DNA of 64,000 nt from Salsipaludibacter sp963735045. Lineage in GTDB: Bacteria; Actinomycetota; Nitriliruptoria; Nitriliruptorales; Nitriliruptoraceae. How positions within the stretch are numbered: position 1 is the stretch's first letter; every line of letters starts with the position of its first letter. Shown here in pieces: positions 32,985-42,565 of this stretch. Made by a program: the position numbers and the translations under genes. The stretch is from the NCBI GenBank assembly GCA_963735045.1, contig CAVTIZ010000003.1:1-64000 (forward strand). The letters run 5' to 3'. The notes beneath the pieces were generated by a model, which had not been told where the DNA came from, did no database searches, and saw nothing but the letters and a program-made list of their open reading frames with translations.

Positions 32985-33623
32985 ATGAGAGAACGGCTCG
33001 AACAGATCCGCCAGGCGTGGGCCCTGACCCACGCCCGCAACCCGCGCTTGCCGTGGCTGGTGTTCGTCCCCGTCGGCGTGATCCTGGCGATCGGGATCGC
33101 GCTGTCGCTGGTGCTGGGGCAGTACTGGGTGGTGCCGATCGCGGTGCTGCTGGCGATGCTGGTCGGCGTGGTGGTCTTCGGACGCCAGGCCCAGGCGGCC
33201 CAGTACGCCGAGATCGAGGGCCGCCCCGGCGCTGCCGCGGCCGTCCTGGACGCCGCCCGTGGACAGTGGTTCGTGCGTCCGGCCGTGGCCTTCACCAAGA
33301 AGCAGGACTTCGTGCACCGCGTGGTCGGGCGTCCCGGGGTGATCCTGGTCGCGGAGGGCAAGACCACCCGGGTCAAACCCCTGCTCGCCAAGGAGCGCAC
33401 CCGCATGAAGCGGCTCGTTGGCGACACCCCGCTGCACGTGCTGGTCGTCGGCGACGGCGACCGCCAGGTCAGCCTGGATCGCCTCCAAGCGGCCCTCAAC
33501 AAGCTGCCCCGCGAGCTCGGCAAGCGCGAGGTGCCGCAGCTGGCGCGCGAGCTGGAGGCACTGGACCGCGAGCTCCCCATGCCCAAGGGCTACATCCCGC
33601 AGCCGGGCAAGAAGATGCGCTGA
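32985..33623 (+). CDS. DUF4191 family membrane protein
   Basis: The 212-aa protein has two N-terminal membrane helices (LPWLVFVPVGVILAIGIALS and VVPIAVLLAMLVGVVVFGR). A cytoplasmic domain follows: QAAQYAEIEGRPGAAAAVLD, FTKKQDFVHRVVGRPGVILV and KGYIPQPGKKMR at the end. This is the actinobacteria-restricted DUF4191 family of unknown function, which supports the taxonomic placement. It lies 43 bases after pth and before mfd. Confidence 0.85.
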   Translation: MRERLEQIRQAWALTHARNPRLPWLVFVPVGVILAIGIALSLVLGQYWVVPIAVLLAMLVGVVVFGRQAQAAQYAEIEGRPGAAAAVLDAARGQWFVRPAVAFTKKQDFVHRVVGRPGVILVAEGKTTRVKPLLAKERTRMKRLVGDTPLHVLVVGDGDRQVSLDRLQAALNKLPRELGKREVPQLARELEALDRELPMPKGYIPQPGKKMR

Positions 33624-33734
33624 ACCGGGAACACCCCGGTCCGCCCGGTCGTTGGCCGCGACACGATCCATCGAGTTCGAGACGGCCCCACGCCTGTCGT
33701 GGTGCCGCTTCCGTCGTGACCCCGAGGCGTGTGC

Positions 33735-36700
33735 ATGCCCGTGTCCCCCCCGACCTCCCCCCCGACCTCGGTCGCCGACGTCGTCGATCCCGGCATCGCG
33801 TCCGGACCCCTGGCCGCCCTGCTGCGCGCCGGCCGTGAGCTGGCCGAGGAGGCCTTCCTCGACGACGTCGTCGCCCCGGCCGAGCCGGCACGTGGCTACT
33901 GGCTGAGCCTGCTGGCCGAGCGTGCGACGCCCCTGTTGGTGGTGACGCCCCGCTCGTCGGACGCCGAGGAACTGGTCGACGCCATGGGCGCCTACCTGGG
34001 GGAGGACCGGGTCGCGCTGTTCCCGTCGTGGGAGACCCTTCCGCACGAACGGCTGTCGCCCCAGCCGGCCACGGTCGGGGCGCGCCTGCACGTGCTGGAC
34101 CGGCTCGTCGCCGCGGCCGCCGGCGAGGTCGCACCGACCGATCCGGAGGCGCTGGTGGCGGTCGTCGCCCCGGTCCGTGCCGTCCTGCAGCCGATGGACC
34201 CGCGGTTGGCGACGCGGCGGCCACTGTCGGTGGACCGCCACCTCGACCTCGGCCTCGACGGGCTGGTGCAGGAGCTGGCCCGGCTCGGCTACGCCCGTGC
34301 CACCCAGGTCACCCAGCGCGGCGAGTTCGCCGTGCGCGGCGGCATCGTCGACGTCTTCCCGACGGCGGCCGACACCGCGGTCCGCATCGAGTTCTTCGGC
34401 GACGACGTCGAGGACATGCGCACCTTCGCGATCGCCGACCAGCGCTCCGTCGACGTGGTCGACACCGTCGTGGTCGACCCGGCCCGTGAACTGGTCATCG
34501 ACGACGACCTGCGGGAGCGCGCACGACGGCTGGTGTCGACGCTGCCGTCGTTGGCTGGTCCCCTCGACCAGCTCGCCGACGGGATCGCCTTCGACGGGGC
34601 CGAGTCGCTGGTCACCCTGCTGCACCATGATCCCCAGTTGCTGCCCGACTTCCTCCCCGACACGGCCGGGGTCGCCATCGTGGACCCGATGCTGGTCGCC
34701 GATCGCGCCACCAAGGTGCGCGAGGAGGCCGAGGTCCTGGCCGAGGTCGCCTGGGACCTGCCCGAGGGCATGTCGCGGTTCGGCGTGGCCGGGTTCGCGA
34801 CCGTGGAGGAGATGCTGGACCGCGTCGGCGGGCGTCGCTGGGACCTGCCGGCCTTCGGTGCCGCACGCCTGCCCGGCACCACGTTGGACTCCTTCAAGGG
34901 CGACGTGGACGCCATCGCGGCCCGCGTGCGGACCTGGCTCGCCGACGGACACCGGGTCGTGGCCAGCACCGCAGGACGCGGGCCGGTCAAGCGGTTGGCC
35001 GACGTCCTGGGGCAGGCCGGCGTCCCGGCCCGCCTCCACGACGACGTCCCCGGGACCTTCGACTCGGCTCGGGTCGAACTGGCCGCGTCGCCACTGCGCC
35101 GGGGGTTCGCCTCGGACCAGCTCGGACTGGTCGTGCTGGGGGAGTGGGACCTGTTCGGCCCCCGCCGGACCCGCCGGGCGGGCCGCCGGATGGGCGCCCG
35201 GGGCAAAGCCCTGGACACTGTCGCCGGGTTGGAGCCGGGCGACGCGATCGTGCACCGCACCCACGGCGTGGGCACCTTCGACGGGATGGTGACGCGCGGG
35301 TACACCGGCCCCGACGGCCGGCCCGTCACTCGCGACTACGTGGTGGTCCAGTACGCGCGTGGGGATGCGTTGTACATCCCCTCCGACCAGGTCGACGCCA
35401 TCGCGCGCTACCAGGGCGGCGACAGCCCGCGGCCGATGCGCCTGGGCGGGGCACAGTGGGAACGGGCCAAGGACCGCGTGCGGGGGGCCGTCCGCGACAT
35501 CGCGGGTGAGCTGATCCGCCTCTACGCGGCGCGCATGCATGCCCAGGGGACCGCCTTCGGGCCCGACGGCGCGATGCAGCGCGAACTGGAGGACGCCTTC
35601 GCCCATGTCGAGACCCACGACCAGCTGACGGTGATCGACGAGGTCAAGCGGGACATGGAGACGCCGCTGCCGATGGACCGGATCCTGGCCGGCGACGTCG
35701 GGTTCGGCAAGACCGAGGTCGCGGTCCGGGCCGCCGCCAAGGCCATCTTCGACGGTTCGCAGGTGGCCGTGCTCGTGCCGACCACCATCCTGGCCCAGCA
35801 GCACCAGGAGACCTTCCGGGAACGCTTCGCCGGGTTCCCGGTCACCATCGCCATGCTGTCTCGCTTCGTCACCGACGCCGAGCGCCGCGAGGCCCTCGCC
35901 GGGGTCGAGGCCGGCACGGTCGACCTCGTCATCGGCACCCATGCGCTGCTGTCGAAGGAGGTCCAGTGGAAGAACCTCGGGCTGGTCGTCGTCGACGAGG
36001 AGCAGCGCTTCGGGGTGACCCAGAAGGAGCGCCTCAAGCAACTGCGGACCTCGGTGGACGTGCTGAGCATGTCGGCGACGCCGATCCCGCGGACCCTGGA
36101 GATGGCCGTGGCGGGGATCCGTGACCTGTCGGTCATCGAGACCCCGCCCGAGGAGCGCCAGCCGGTCACGACCATGGTCCAGGAGTACGACGAGGGCCAG
36201 ATCACGCTGGCGATCCGACGCGAGCTGTTGCGCGACGGGCAGGTGTTCTACCTCCACAACCAGGTGTCGACCATCCACTCGACCGCCGAGCACCTGCGTG
36301 AACTGGTCCCCGACGCCCGCATCGCGGTGGCGCACGGCCAGATGGACGAACGCGCGTTGGAGGGCGCGATGGTCAAGTTCTGGGAGCGGGAGTTCGACGT
36401 CCTGGTGTGCACCAGCATCATCGAGTCCGGGCTGGACATCCCCAACGCCAACACCCTGATCATCGAACGCGCCGACCTGCTGGGACTGGGTCAGCTCCAC
36501 CAGTTGCGTGGTCGGGTGGGTCGTTCGGCGACACGCGGCTACGCCTACTTCCTGCATCCGGCAGGTTCGTCCATCACCGAGCCCGCCTACGAACGGCTCA
36601 AGACCATCGCCGAGCACACCCGGCTGGGGTCGGGCCTGTCGATCGCGATGCGCGACCTGGAGATCCGTGGCGCCGGCAACGTCGTGGGCTCCGAACAGTC

Positions 36701-37238
36701 GGGCCACGTCGCCGCGGTCGGGTTCGACATGTACACCCAGCTGCTCAAGGAGGAGGTCGCCGACCTGACCGGGGAATCCGTGGAGGAGGAGGTCGAGGTC
36801 ACCCTCGACCTTCCGGTCGACGCGACCCTCCCGGCGTCCTACGTGGCCGACGACCACCAACGGCTGGAGTTGTACAAGCGGATCGCCGCCATCCGGGACG
36901 CGGCCGGGGTCAAGGCGCTGACCGAGGAGCTGCAGGACCGCTTCGGACCGTTGCCCGACGCCGCCCAACGCGTGCTGACCATGGCGGCGCTGCGGGCGGC
37001 GATGCGACGGTGGGGCGTCACCGACGTGTCCATCGCCCGGGCCGGCGGACGTCGGCCGCAACTGCGGGTGTCCCCGGTGGCCCTGGCCGAGTCCCAGCGG
37101 GTCCGGCTGGAGCGCCGCCACCGCCACGCCACGGTCACGGGCGACCGCGTGGCCATCCCACTGCCGGCCCCGGGACCCGACGACCTGGTGGCCTGGGTCG
37201 CCGGGGAGTTGCGTTCCCTGTTCGCCCGGACGACGTGA
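33735..37238 (+). CDS. mfd: Transcription-repair coupling factor
   Basis: The 1167-aa protein is normal length for Mfd. It has the UvrB-like N-terminal region (LVVTPRSSDAEELVDAMGAY, LFPSWETLPHERLSPQPATV), the CarD-like RNA polymerase interaction domain (GDAIVHRTHGVGTFDGMVTR), the RecG-like helicase with Walker A GDVGFGKTEVAVRAA, DEEQ box VVVDEEQRFGVTQKE and motif VI LRGRVGRS, and the TRCF C-domain (HQRLELYKRIAAIRDAAGVK). It removes stalled RNA polymerase and recruits UvrA. The frame is intact over 3.5 kb, in contrast to the mobile-element segment. Confidence 0.98.
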   Translation: MPVSPPTSPPTSVADVVDPGIASGPLAALLRAGRELAEEAFLDDVVAPAEPARGYWLSLLAERATPLLVVTPRSSDAEELVDAMGAYLGEDRVALFPSWETLPHERLSPQPATVGARLHVLDRLVAAAAGEVAPTDPEALVAVVAPVRAVLQPMDPRLATRRPLSVDRHLDLGLDGLVQELARLGYARATQVTQRGEFAVRGGIVDVFPTAADTAVRIEFFGDDVEDMRTFAIADQRSVDVVDTVVVDPARELVIDDDLRERARRLVSTLPSLAGPLDQLADGIAFDGAESLVTLLHHDPQLLPDFLPDTAGVAIVDPMLVADRATKVREEAEVLAEVAWDLPEGMSRFGVAGFATVEEMLDRVGGRRWDLPAFGAARLPGTTLDSFKGDVDAIAARVRTWLADGHRVVASTAGRGPVKRLADVLGQAGVPARLHDDVPGTFDSARVELAASPLRRGFASDQLGLVVLGEWDLFGPRRTRRAGRRMGARGKALDTVAGLEPGDAIVHRTHGVGTFDGMVTRGYTGPDGRPVTRDYVVVQYARGDALYIPSDQVDAIARYQGGDSPRPMRLGGAQWERAKDRVRGAVRDIAGELIRLYAARMHAQGTAFGPDGAMQRELEDAFAHVETHDQLTVIDEVKRDMETPLPMDRILAGDVGFGKTEVAVRAAAKAIFDGSQVAVLVPTTILAQQHQETFRERFAGFPVTIAMLSRFVTDAERREALAGVEAGTVDLVIGTHALLSKEVQWKNLGLVVVDEEQRFGVTQKERLKQLRTSVDVLSMSATPIPRTLEMAVAGIRDLSVIETPPEERQPVTTMVQEYDEGQITLAIRRELLRDGQVFYLHNQVSTIHSTAEHLRELVPDARIAVAHGQMDERALEGAMVKFWEREFDVLVCTSIIESGLDIPNANTLIIERADLLGLGQLHQLRGRVGRSATRGYAYFLHPAGSSITEPAYERLKTIAEHTRLGSGLSIAMRDLEIRGAGNVVGSEQSGHVAAVGFDMYTQLLKEEVADLTGESVEEEVEVTLDLPVDATLPASYVADDHQRLELYKRIAAIRDAAGVKALTEELQDRFGPLPDAAQRVLTMAALRAAMRRWGVTDVSIARAGGRRPQLRVSPVALAESQRVRLERRHRHATVTGDRVAIPLPAPGPDDLVAWVAGELRSLFARTT

Positions 37239-37790
37239 TCCCACGGCGGCTTCGCCCGACGAGGTCGTGGCCCACCCACGTCGCGGACGGCGACGCTCGT
37301 CATGGGGCCGAGGACGACCCGGTCCGGGCGTCGACCGCACGTCGGCGGGCGAACACGGTCGCGAGGTGACGGGCCGCGGTCGTCTCGACCACTCGTCGGC
37401 CGTGTCGGATTCGGGCGATCGTGAGCGCGTCACGGGGCAACTGCTGGGTTCTCGGTCAACGCCACTCCGGGGAGTAGCGCTGCTGGTCGAACGACTTTCT
37501 CCAATTGGAAAGCGTTAGTACTGGACATTCCTTCGAAAAGAACTAGCATCTGCTCCGTTCCGGGCGTCGAGCCTCGCGGCATCCGCCGCGTCGAGGAGAA
37601 CGGCGTCCACGACACGGACGGACCGTCCGCAGGGCGTGGCCCTGGACCCCGACGTCGAATCCAACCAGCGGGTGGAGACCTCCTTCGCGCCCCGGCAGAA
37701 GTCCGGGACGGCCCACGACTGGTGCGACTCGCGCCTCCGGCACCGACACGTTCCCACGCACGGCCGACTCCAGGTGAACAAGGAGCAACG
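37239..37790. promoter_or_regulatory. Long leader region before secreted isomerase, with low-GC patch
   Basis: No gene is supported in 37239-37790. Around 37490-37555 the sequence is unusually AT-rich for this genome and contains the 10-base palindrome TCCAATTGGA followed by TGGAAAGCGTTA, which resembles a LacI-type operator half. An AAGGAG-like site (AAGGAGCAACG) precedes the ATG at 37791. I infer a regulated promoter about 250-300 bases upstream of the gene. Confidence 0.45.
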
Positions 37791-39239
37791 ATGACACACG
37801 CCAAGCGATCGTCACGAGTGTGGTTGACGGGGGTGGTGGCCGCAGTCGCCGCCCTCGCCCAACTGGGGTTGACCTCGACCGCACCCGCCAACGCCCAGGA
37901 GCCCGAGGCCGACTCCTGCGCAGGGGCCGGTCTCGACCCCGCCCAGGTCGGCATCCAGCTGTACACCGCACGTCGGGACGTCAGTGCCGATGGGCTGGAC
38001 GCCGTGGTCGGGCACTTCGCCGACGTCGGCATGACGACCTACGAGCGGTTCGCCGGCCTGTACGGCCTGACCCTCGAGGACTACCAGCAGGTGTTGGCGG
38101 ACAACGCCATCGGCGTGTCCGGCAGCCACGGCAGCCTGAACCCGACTGGCTTCGACGCCGTCATCGACGAGGCCCTCGCCCTGGGCCAGGAGTACGTCGG
38201 GTCGGGTGGCTGGGCGCCCCCGGGCATCGGCTCGCTGGAGAACACGCTCCAGACCGCCGCGAACATGAACGCCATCGGGGAGATGGCTGCAGCGGAGGGC
38301 CTGAAGGTCTACGGCCACAACCACGATGCCGAGTTCACCACGATGTACGACTACGACCTGGACGGTGATGGCACGACCGAACCGGCCCGTGCCATCGAGA
38401 TCCTGATGGCCGAGACCAACCCGGACTTCGTCACCTTCGAGATCGACGTCCACTGGGCCCGTGTCGGGCTCGCCGGTGGCCGTCAGAACAACCCCGACCT
38501 GGCCACCAACATCAACGACCCGTCCAACCAGGAGCAGCTGCGCGAGTGGATGGGCGCCCACGCCGACCGCATCGAGCTGTTGCACGTCAAGGACACCAAC
38601 GAGCAGGGCATCTACACCGACGTGCCCGACGGCACCACGGACTGGCCCGCCCTGTTCGAGGTGGTCCCCAACGTGCAGTACTACTACATCGAGAACGATG
38701 GCAGCACGAACTCCTACACCACCGCCTCCAAGGGCTTCCAGTACCTGACCTGCGGGATGTACGCCGCGGGCGACCAGGACATCACCGTGACGGTCCCGGA
38801 GTCGACGGCGACGGGCGAGTTCCTGTGGAGCGTGCAGGGTGACGGGTCCGTGGACCTCGGCGAGATGGCCGACCAGGGCACCTACCTGCGTGCGACCGGG
38901 CCACTCGACCCGATCTGGGTGACCGACACCCGGACCGACGGGCCCAGGTGGTCGATCTCGGGCCAGGTCAGTGACTTCGCGCCGGGCAACCTCGCGGGCA
39001 ACCACCTCGGGTGGAACCCCCGGATCCTGGAGCGTGGCGCCGGAGCCGAGGCCGGGGACCGTGTGGCATCCGGCATCAACGGTGGTCCGGGGCTGTCCGT
39101 GCCCCAGACGATGGCCCACGCCACGGATGGCCACGACCGGGGCTCGGCACTGGTCGGGGCCAACCTCGACCTGCGCTTCCCCGCCGCGACCGACCCGGGT
39201 GAGTACACGGCCACGCTGACCATCACCGCGCTGTCGTGA
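37791..39239 (+). CDS. Secreted xylose-isomerase-like TIM-barrel protein with C-terminal beta domain
   Basis: The 482-aa protein starts after AAGGAG. MTHAKRSSRVWLTGVVAAVA has a Sec signal with probable cleavage after APANA (near residue 35). Residues 45-320 are a sugar phosphate isomerase/epimerase (AP endonuclease 2-like) barrel: VGIQLYTARRDVSADGLDAV, LKVYGHNHDAEFTTMYDYDL, VTFEIDVHWARVGLAGGRQN and IELLHVKDTNEQGIYTDVPD, with His/Glu/Asp metal ligands. Residues 330-480 are a beta-rich module (ITVTVPESTATGEFLWSVQG, ending YTATLTITALS). Exported relatives act in keto-sugar metabolism together with sugar dehydrogenases, and one such enzyme lies at 43.9-47.2 kb. Confidence 0.85.
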   Translation: MTHAKRSSRVWLTGVVAAVAALAQLGLTSTAPANAQEPEADSCAGAGLDPAQVGIQLYTARRDVSADGLDAVVGHFADVGMTTYERFAGLYGLTLEDYQQVLADNAIGVSGSHGSLNPTGFDAVIDEALALGQEYVGSGGWAPPGIGSLENTLQTAANMNAIGEMAAAEGLKVYGHNHDAEFTTMYDYDLDGDGTTEPARAIEILMAETNPDFVTFEIDVHWARVGLAGGRQNNPDLATNINDPSNQEQLREWMGAHADRIELLHVKDTNEQGIYTDVPDGTTDWPALFEVVPNVQYYYIENDGSTNSYTTASKGFQYLTCGMYAAGDQDITVTVPESTATGEFLWSVQGDGSVDLGEMADQGTYLRATGPLDPIWVTDTRTDGPRWSISGQVSDFAPGNLAGNHLGWNPRILERGAGAEAGDRVASGINGGPGLSVPQTMAHATDGHDRGSALVGANLDLRFPAATDPGEYTATLTITALS

Positions 39240-39280
39240 CCGACCGGCACGTCGACCCTGCGTCGACGTGATCCGGAATT

Positions 39281-39326
39281 GCCAGGCCGTCGTGTCCCAC
39301 CCCAGCGGTGGGCACGACGGCCTGGC
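39281..39326 (+). terminator. Strong terminator after the secreted isomerase gene
   Basis: GCCAGGCCGTCGTG and CACGACGGCCTGGC form a perfect 14-bp stem that continues, past one bulged T, into CCCACC/GGTGGG with a 5-base loop. It begins 41 bases after the stop. Confidence 0.85.
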
Positions 39327-39493
39327 GCGTCCATGCACGACCCTGGCGTAGAGACCCGCTCGACCACGACTCCCGGCAGATCGCCCGATGGCGAGCTCCG
39401 GGTAGCGTTCCGGGCACCCGGGACGTCGCCGGCGCGCGCTCCGCCCGTTCCCTTCCACCCGATCGACGGCCACGACCAAGGATTCGTCCCGTG

Positions 39494-40660
39494 ATGGCGT
39501 CCCACCACCTCGACGACCCACGGTCGCGCCTGCGCCGTCCCACGCTGGTGGTGGCCGTCGCGCTCGCGCTGGCCACCCTGCTCGGGCTCCCCGCGGCCGC
39601 CCAGGACCCGACCGAGGGTTCGACGCCCCCGGCTTTGGACCAGGCGGGCACCGTGACCTGGTCGGTGCGCCCCACCCCGACCGATGCGGAGCCGGAGCGC
39701 CCCAACTTCTCCTTCGACGTGGCCGGCGACGACACGCTCGAGGACAGCATCCGGGTCCGCAACTTCGGCGCGGAGCCGCTCGCCCTGGACATCTACGCCA
39801 GTGACGCCCTGACGACCTCGTCGGGGGCGCTGGACCTGCTGCCCGCCGGGGAGGAGCCCGTCGACGTCGGTGCCTGGATCGAGCTCGCCACCGACGAGCT
39901 CGAGATCGAGCCCGGTGAGGCCGTCGACGTCCCGTTCACGATGACGGTGCCGGACAACGCCGAGCCGGGTGACCACATGGGTGGCATCGTCACGTCGTTC
40001 ACCTCCGCCAGCGAGGACGACGAGGGCGAGGCCGTGGTGCTGGATCGCCGGCTGGGCAGCCGGGTGCAGGTGCGCGTCGGGGGTGAGCTGCAGCCGACGC
40101 TGGAGATCCGCGACCTCGAGGTCGTCCACGACGCCACGGCCAACCCGTTCACGCCCGGTCGTGCGACGGTCACCTACACGGTCGCCAACATCGGCAACGT
40201 CCGCCTCGCCGCCGACCAGCAGGTCGTCGTTCCCGGCCCCGTGGTGGTCCCCGACCGGGTGGTCACCCCCGAGGCGATGCCCGAGCTCCTGCCGGACAAC
40301 ACGCTGTCGTTCGCCGTCGAGGTGCCCGCCGTGTGGCCGTCGTTTCGGACCACCGCCGAGGTGACCCTGGAGGCCGTCGCCACCCGCGAGGGAGACGCCT
40401 TCGACGTCGCGCCCGTCACGGCCTCCGCCGCGACGACCTCGATCCCGTGGGCGCAGCTCGCGGTGCTGCTGGTCCTGGTCCTGCTGGTCGCCTGGATCGC
40501 CTGGTCACGGCAGCGGCGCCAGCGCCGCGAGGAGGCGATCCGCGCCGAGGCGCGTGCCGAGGCCGAACAGGCCGTGCGCACCCCGGGCCCCGGCGCTGCC
40601 CCGGGCGATCCCACCACGCCCGGCACGGACCCACCGACGCGCCTGCCTCCCGAGGCGTGA
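39494..40660 (+). CDS. Secreted DUF916/WxL-interacting-type protein with C-terminal membrane anchor
   Basis: ATG at 39494 gives 388 aa. A signal peptide (RRPTLVVAVALALATLLGLP, cleavage near AAA-Q) is followed by two Ig-like beta domains: FSFDVAGDDTLEDSIRVRNF, EPGEAVDVPFTMTVPDNAEP and GDHMGGIVTSFTSASEDDEG are the DUF916 peptidoglycan-binding type; TVTYTVANIGNVRLAADQQV is the second. A membrane helix (WAQLAVLLVLVLLVAWIAW) and a basic tail (SRQRRQRREEAIRAEARAEA) anchor it. It is a cell-surface protein of unknown ligand, monocistronic and followed by a hairpin. Confidence 0.8.
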   Translation: MASHHLDDPRSRLRRPTLVVAVALALATLLGLPAAAQDPTEGSTPPALDQAGTVTWSVRPTPTDAEPERPNFSFDVAGDDTLEDSIRVRNFGAEPLALDIYASDALTTSSGALDLLPAGEEPVDVGAWIELATDELEIEPGEAVDVPFTMTVPDNAEPGDHMGGIVTSFTSASEDDEGEAVVLDRRLGSRVQVRVGGELQPTLEIRDLEVVHDATANPFTPGRATVTYTVANIGNVRLAADQQVVVPGPVVVPDRVVTPEAMPELLPDNTLSFAVEVPAVWPSFRTTAEVTLEAVATREGDAFDVAPVTASAATTSIPWAQLAVLLVLVLLVAWIAWSRQRRQRREEAIRAEARAEAEQAVRTPGPGAAPGDPTTPGTDPPTRLPPEA

Positions 40661-40706
40661 CGGAGCCCGGGGCCGCCCGCCCCGACGTGGCCCCGTCCGC
40701 ATCGAC

Positions 40707-40742
40707 GACCCCACCAGCTGACGCGATGCCGGCTGGTGGGTC
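40707..40742. terminator. Bidirectional hairpin between convergent genes
   Basis: GACCCCACCAGC pairs with GCTGGTGGGTC (one bulged C) around a 13-base loop. It lies between the convergent DUF916-type and CsbD genes and can end both transcripts. Confidence 0.6.
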
Positions 40743-40748
40743 GTGCCG

Positions 40749-40958
40749 TCACTCCTGCTCGGCGGCCTTCTCGGCGCCGGCGTGGCCGGTGGCCTCCTGC
40801 GACTTCTCGTCGGCGGCCTCCTGCAACTCCTCGGCCTCCTCCTGCTTCTGGGCCTTCTGCTGCTGCTGCTCGCCCTCGCGCTCGAGGTCCTCCTTGCCGA
40901 CCGCCTCGCCGACGGCCTCCTTGGCCGTGCCCTTGATGTTCTCCTCGGTGGTGCCCAT
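40749..40958 (-). CDS. CsbD-family stress protein
   Basis: ATG at 40958 gives 69 aa: MGTTEENIKGTAKEAVGEAV, then GKEDLEREGEQQQQKAQKQE and a Glu/Ala-rich end. The N-terminal KGTAKEAVGEAVGKEDLEREG is the CsbD signature (general stress protein of unknown mechanism). The family normally ends shortly after; here a Gln/Glu-rich, strongly helical extension follows. The opposite strand shows a long Leu-rich frame that is only its shadow. Confidence 0.85.
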   Translation of the reverse strand: MGTTEENIKGTAKEAVGEAVGKEDLEREGEQQQQKAQKQEEAEELQEAADEKSQEATGHAGAEKAAEQE

Positions 40959-41089
40959 GGCTCGTCCTCGTCTCGTGGGGCGACCCGGACCGGGCCGCCC
41001 CGCCATCATTGCCCGCAGACCGTCCGCCGTTGGCCGATGCGCCCCCGCCGTCCGGCCGTCGCCGCGGCGCAGGGCCGCGGCCCGATCGA

Positions 41090-42421
41090 TCACGACGGGG
41101 TCGTCATCGGTGTCGCGCTGGTGGCCAGGATGTTGGTGAGGAACCGGGCACTCTCCTTGTAGGCATAGCCACCCGTGTCGGCGTCATAGGCCAGGATCTG
41201 CGACAAGAGGTAGCCCTGGTAGGTGAAGGCCTTCTTGCCCGGCGGCACGGAGAAGCTCATGCTCTCGGTGGTCGACGTCGACCACTGCTCCGTGAACGAG
41301 ATGCTGAAGCCGACCTTCAGGCCCGCCTTGACCACTTCGATGGACGCTTCGAAGGATGCCTCGACGCTGAAGGTCTGGCTGCTGCTGAAGGTGAACCCGC
41401 TGGTCACGCTCTTGGAGTACTCGGTGGTCGTGTCGGAGTTGGTGTTGTCGATGCTGCCGACGTTCTGCAGGTTCGGTGCGTACAGGACGATGACCTCCAG
41501 CGCGTCCTCCTTGGCCACCTTGGGCAGGCTCTGCTTGAAGGTGTCGGCGTTGGCCGGGGGACGGGTGGGGAAGATCGTGACGGTGGCCGGTGGCCGGGGG
41601 ATGCCGTCGACCGCGAAGGCGTTGTTCTTGAAGTGGGTCTCGGCGGCGAGGTAGTCGCGGTTCATGTCGTCGAGCGAGCCGTAGAGCACAGCACGCGCCT
41701 GGACGTCCAGGACGGTGTCATGCTTGGGCTCCGCCTTCTTCTCCTTGTAGTTGGTGATCACCAGGTTCCAGCTGACCGTCAGCACGCCGATGCCATCGGC
41801 CTCCTGGGTGCTGGGGTTGTAGTTGTCGACCAGGAAGATGACCCGGCTGTCCGGACCCGGGGCGTAGTTCTTGGCGTTGGCGTCGTTGAGGGGCGCGATG
41901 GCGTTGCTGAGCACCGCCTCCAGCGAGTCCTTGTCCACGCCCTTGATCAACGTCGAGGACGCGTCGGTGGCCACCGTCGTGAACATCTTCTTGACCCCGT
42001 CGATCGTGTCGTAGCGACCCTTGTAGGTCGGCGGGGCGACCCGCTTGCCGGTGAAGCTGGGCAGGTTGTCCAGCAGCCAGTCGAAGTGCGCCGCGTACTG
42101 GATGTACTCCAGCACGGTGGCGTACCCGAACCCGGTGCTGTCGGGCTCCCAGTTGCCCACGGCGGCCTGGGCGAGGTCGGTCTCGAAGCCGGCCAGGGCG
42201 ACGTCGCCCTCGCCGGCGGGCTTGAGGATGGCGTAGGTCTGGACCGAGCCGGACGGGATGGTGCGTTCGACCTCGGCGATGTAGGCCGCCAGCTTGCCCT
42301 CCTCGGAGTCGGGGCAGGTCAGGCCGATGTCGGTCAGCTGCTGCTTGAGCGCATCGACGGTCAGGGGAGTGGGGGTCGCCTCGGTGAGGGAGACCGGGAT
42401 GGTCCGTCGCGGGATTGCCAT
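41090..42421 (-). CDS. Probable aerolysin/ETX-MTX2-type beta-pore-forming protein
   Basis: ATG at 42421 gives 443 aa with no signal peptide. The N-terminal 300 residues are soluble (MAIPRRTIPVSLTEATPTPL, FGYATVLEYIQYAAHFDWLL, GPDSRVIFLVDNYNPSTQEA). Residues about 338-395 show the alternating Ser/Thr pattern of aerolysin-type membrane-insertion hairpins: VTSGFTFSSSQTFSVEASFE, ASIEVVKAGLKVGFSISFTE, QWSTSTTESMSFSVPPGKKA, followed by YQGYLLSQILAYD. The family assignment rests on this pattern and is not certain; a structural or storage protein with the same fold is possible. It is unusual in a free-living actinobacterium. Release would need lysis or another route. It lies downstream of an aminotransferase but probably has its own promoter. 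Confidence 0.6.
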   Translation of the reverse strand: MAIPRRTIPVSLTEATPTPLTVDALKQQLTDIGLTCPDSEEGKLAAYIAEVERTIPSGSVQTYAILKPAGEGDVALAGFETDLAQAAVGNWEPDSTGFGYATVLEYIQYAAHFDWLLDNLPSFTGKRVAPPTYKGRYDTIDGVKKMFTTVATDASSTLIKGVDKDSLEAVLSNAIAPLNDANAKNYAPGPDSRVIFLVDNYNPSTQEADGIGVLTVSWNLVITNYKEKKAEPKHDTVLDVQARAVLYGSLDDMNRDYLAAETHFKNNAFAVDGIPRPPATVTIFPTRPPANADTFKQSLPKVAKEDALEVIVLYAPNLQNVGSIDNTNSDTTTEYSKSVTSGFTFSSSQTFSVEASFEASIEVVKAGLKVGFSISFTEQWSTSTTESMSFSVPPGKKAFTYQGYLLSQILAYDADTGGYAYKESARFLTNILATSATPMTTPS

Positions 42422-42444
42422 GGTCGTTCCGTCTCGTGTGGGGG

Positions 42445-42465
42445 GGCCACCAGACGCTGGTGGCC
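42445..42465 (-). terminator. Hairpin between aminotransferase and pore-former genes
   Basis: GGCCACCAG, ACG, CTGGTGGCC is a perfect 9-bp stem with a 3-base loop. It lies about 100 bases after the aminotransferase stop and 24 bases before the pore-former ATG, so it could be a terminator or a 5' leader structure. Confidence 0.5.
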
Positions 42466-42565
42466 TCGGAACCCGAGCAGAGTTCGGTGAACGTGTCAAC
42501 AACGATTCTGCGGTCTTGGGGTGCTTCAGGGGCAAAGGAGTGTCGAAACGACATCTGACGACCGA

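Noticed and set aside
40743..41162. Leu-rich plus-strand frame that looks like a membrane protein
   Set aside because: Its Leu runs are the antisense of Gln/Glu/Lys codons in the CsbD gene.
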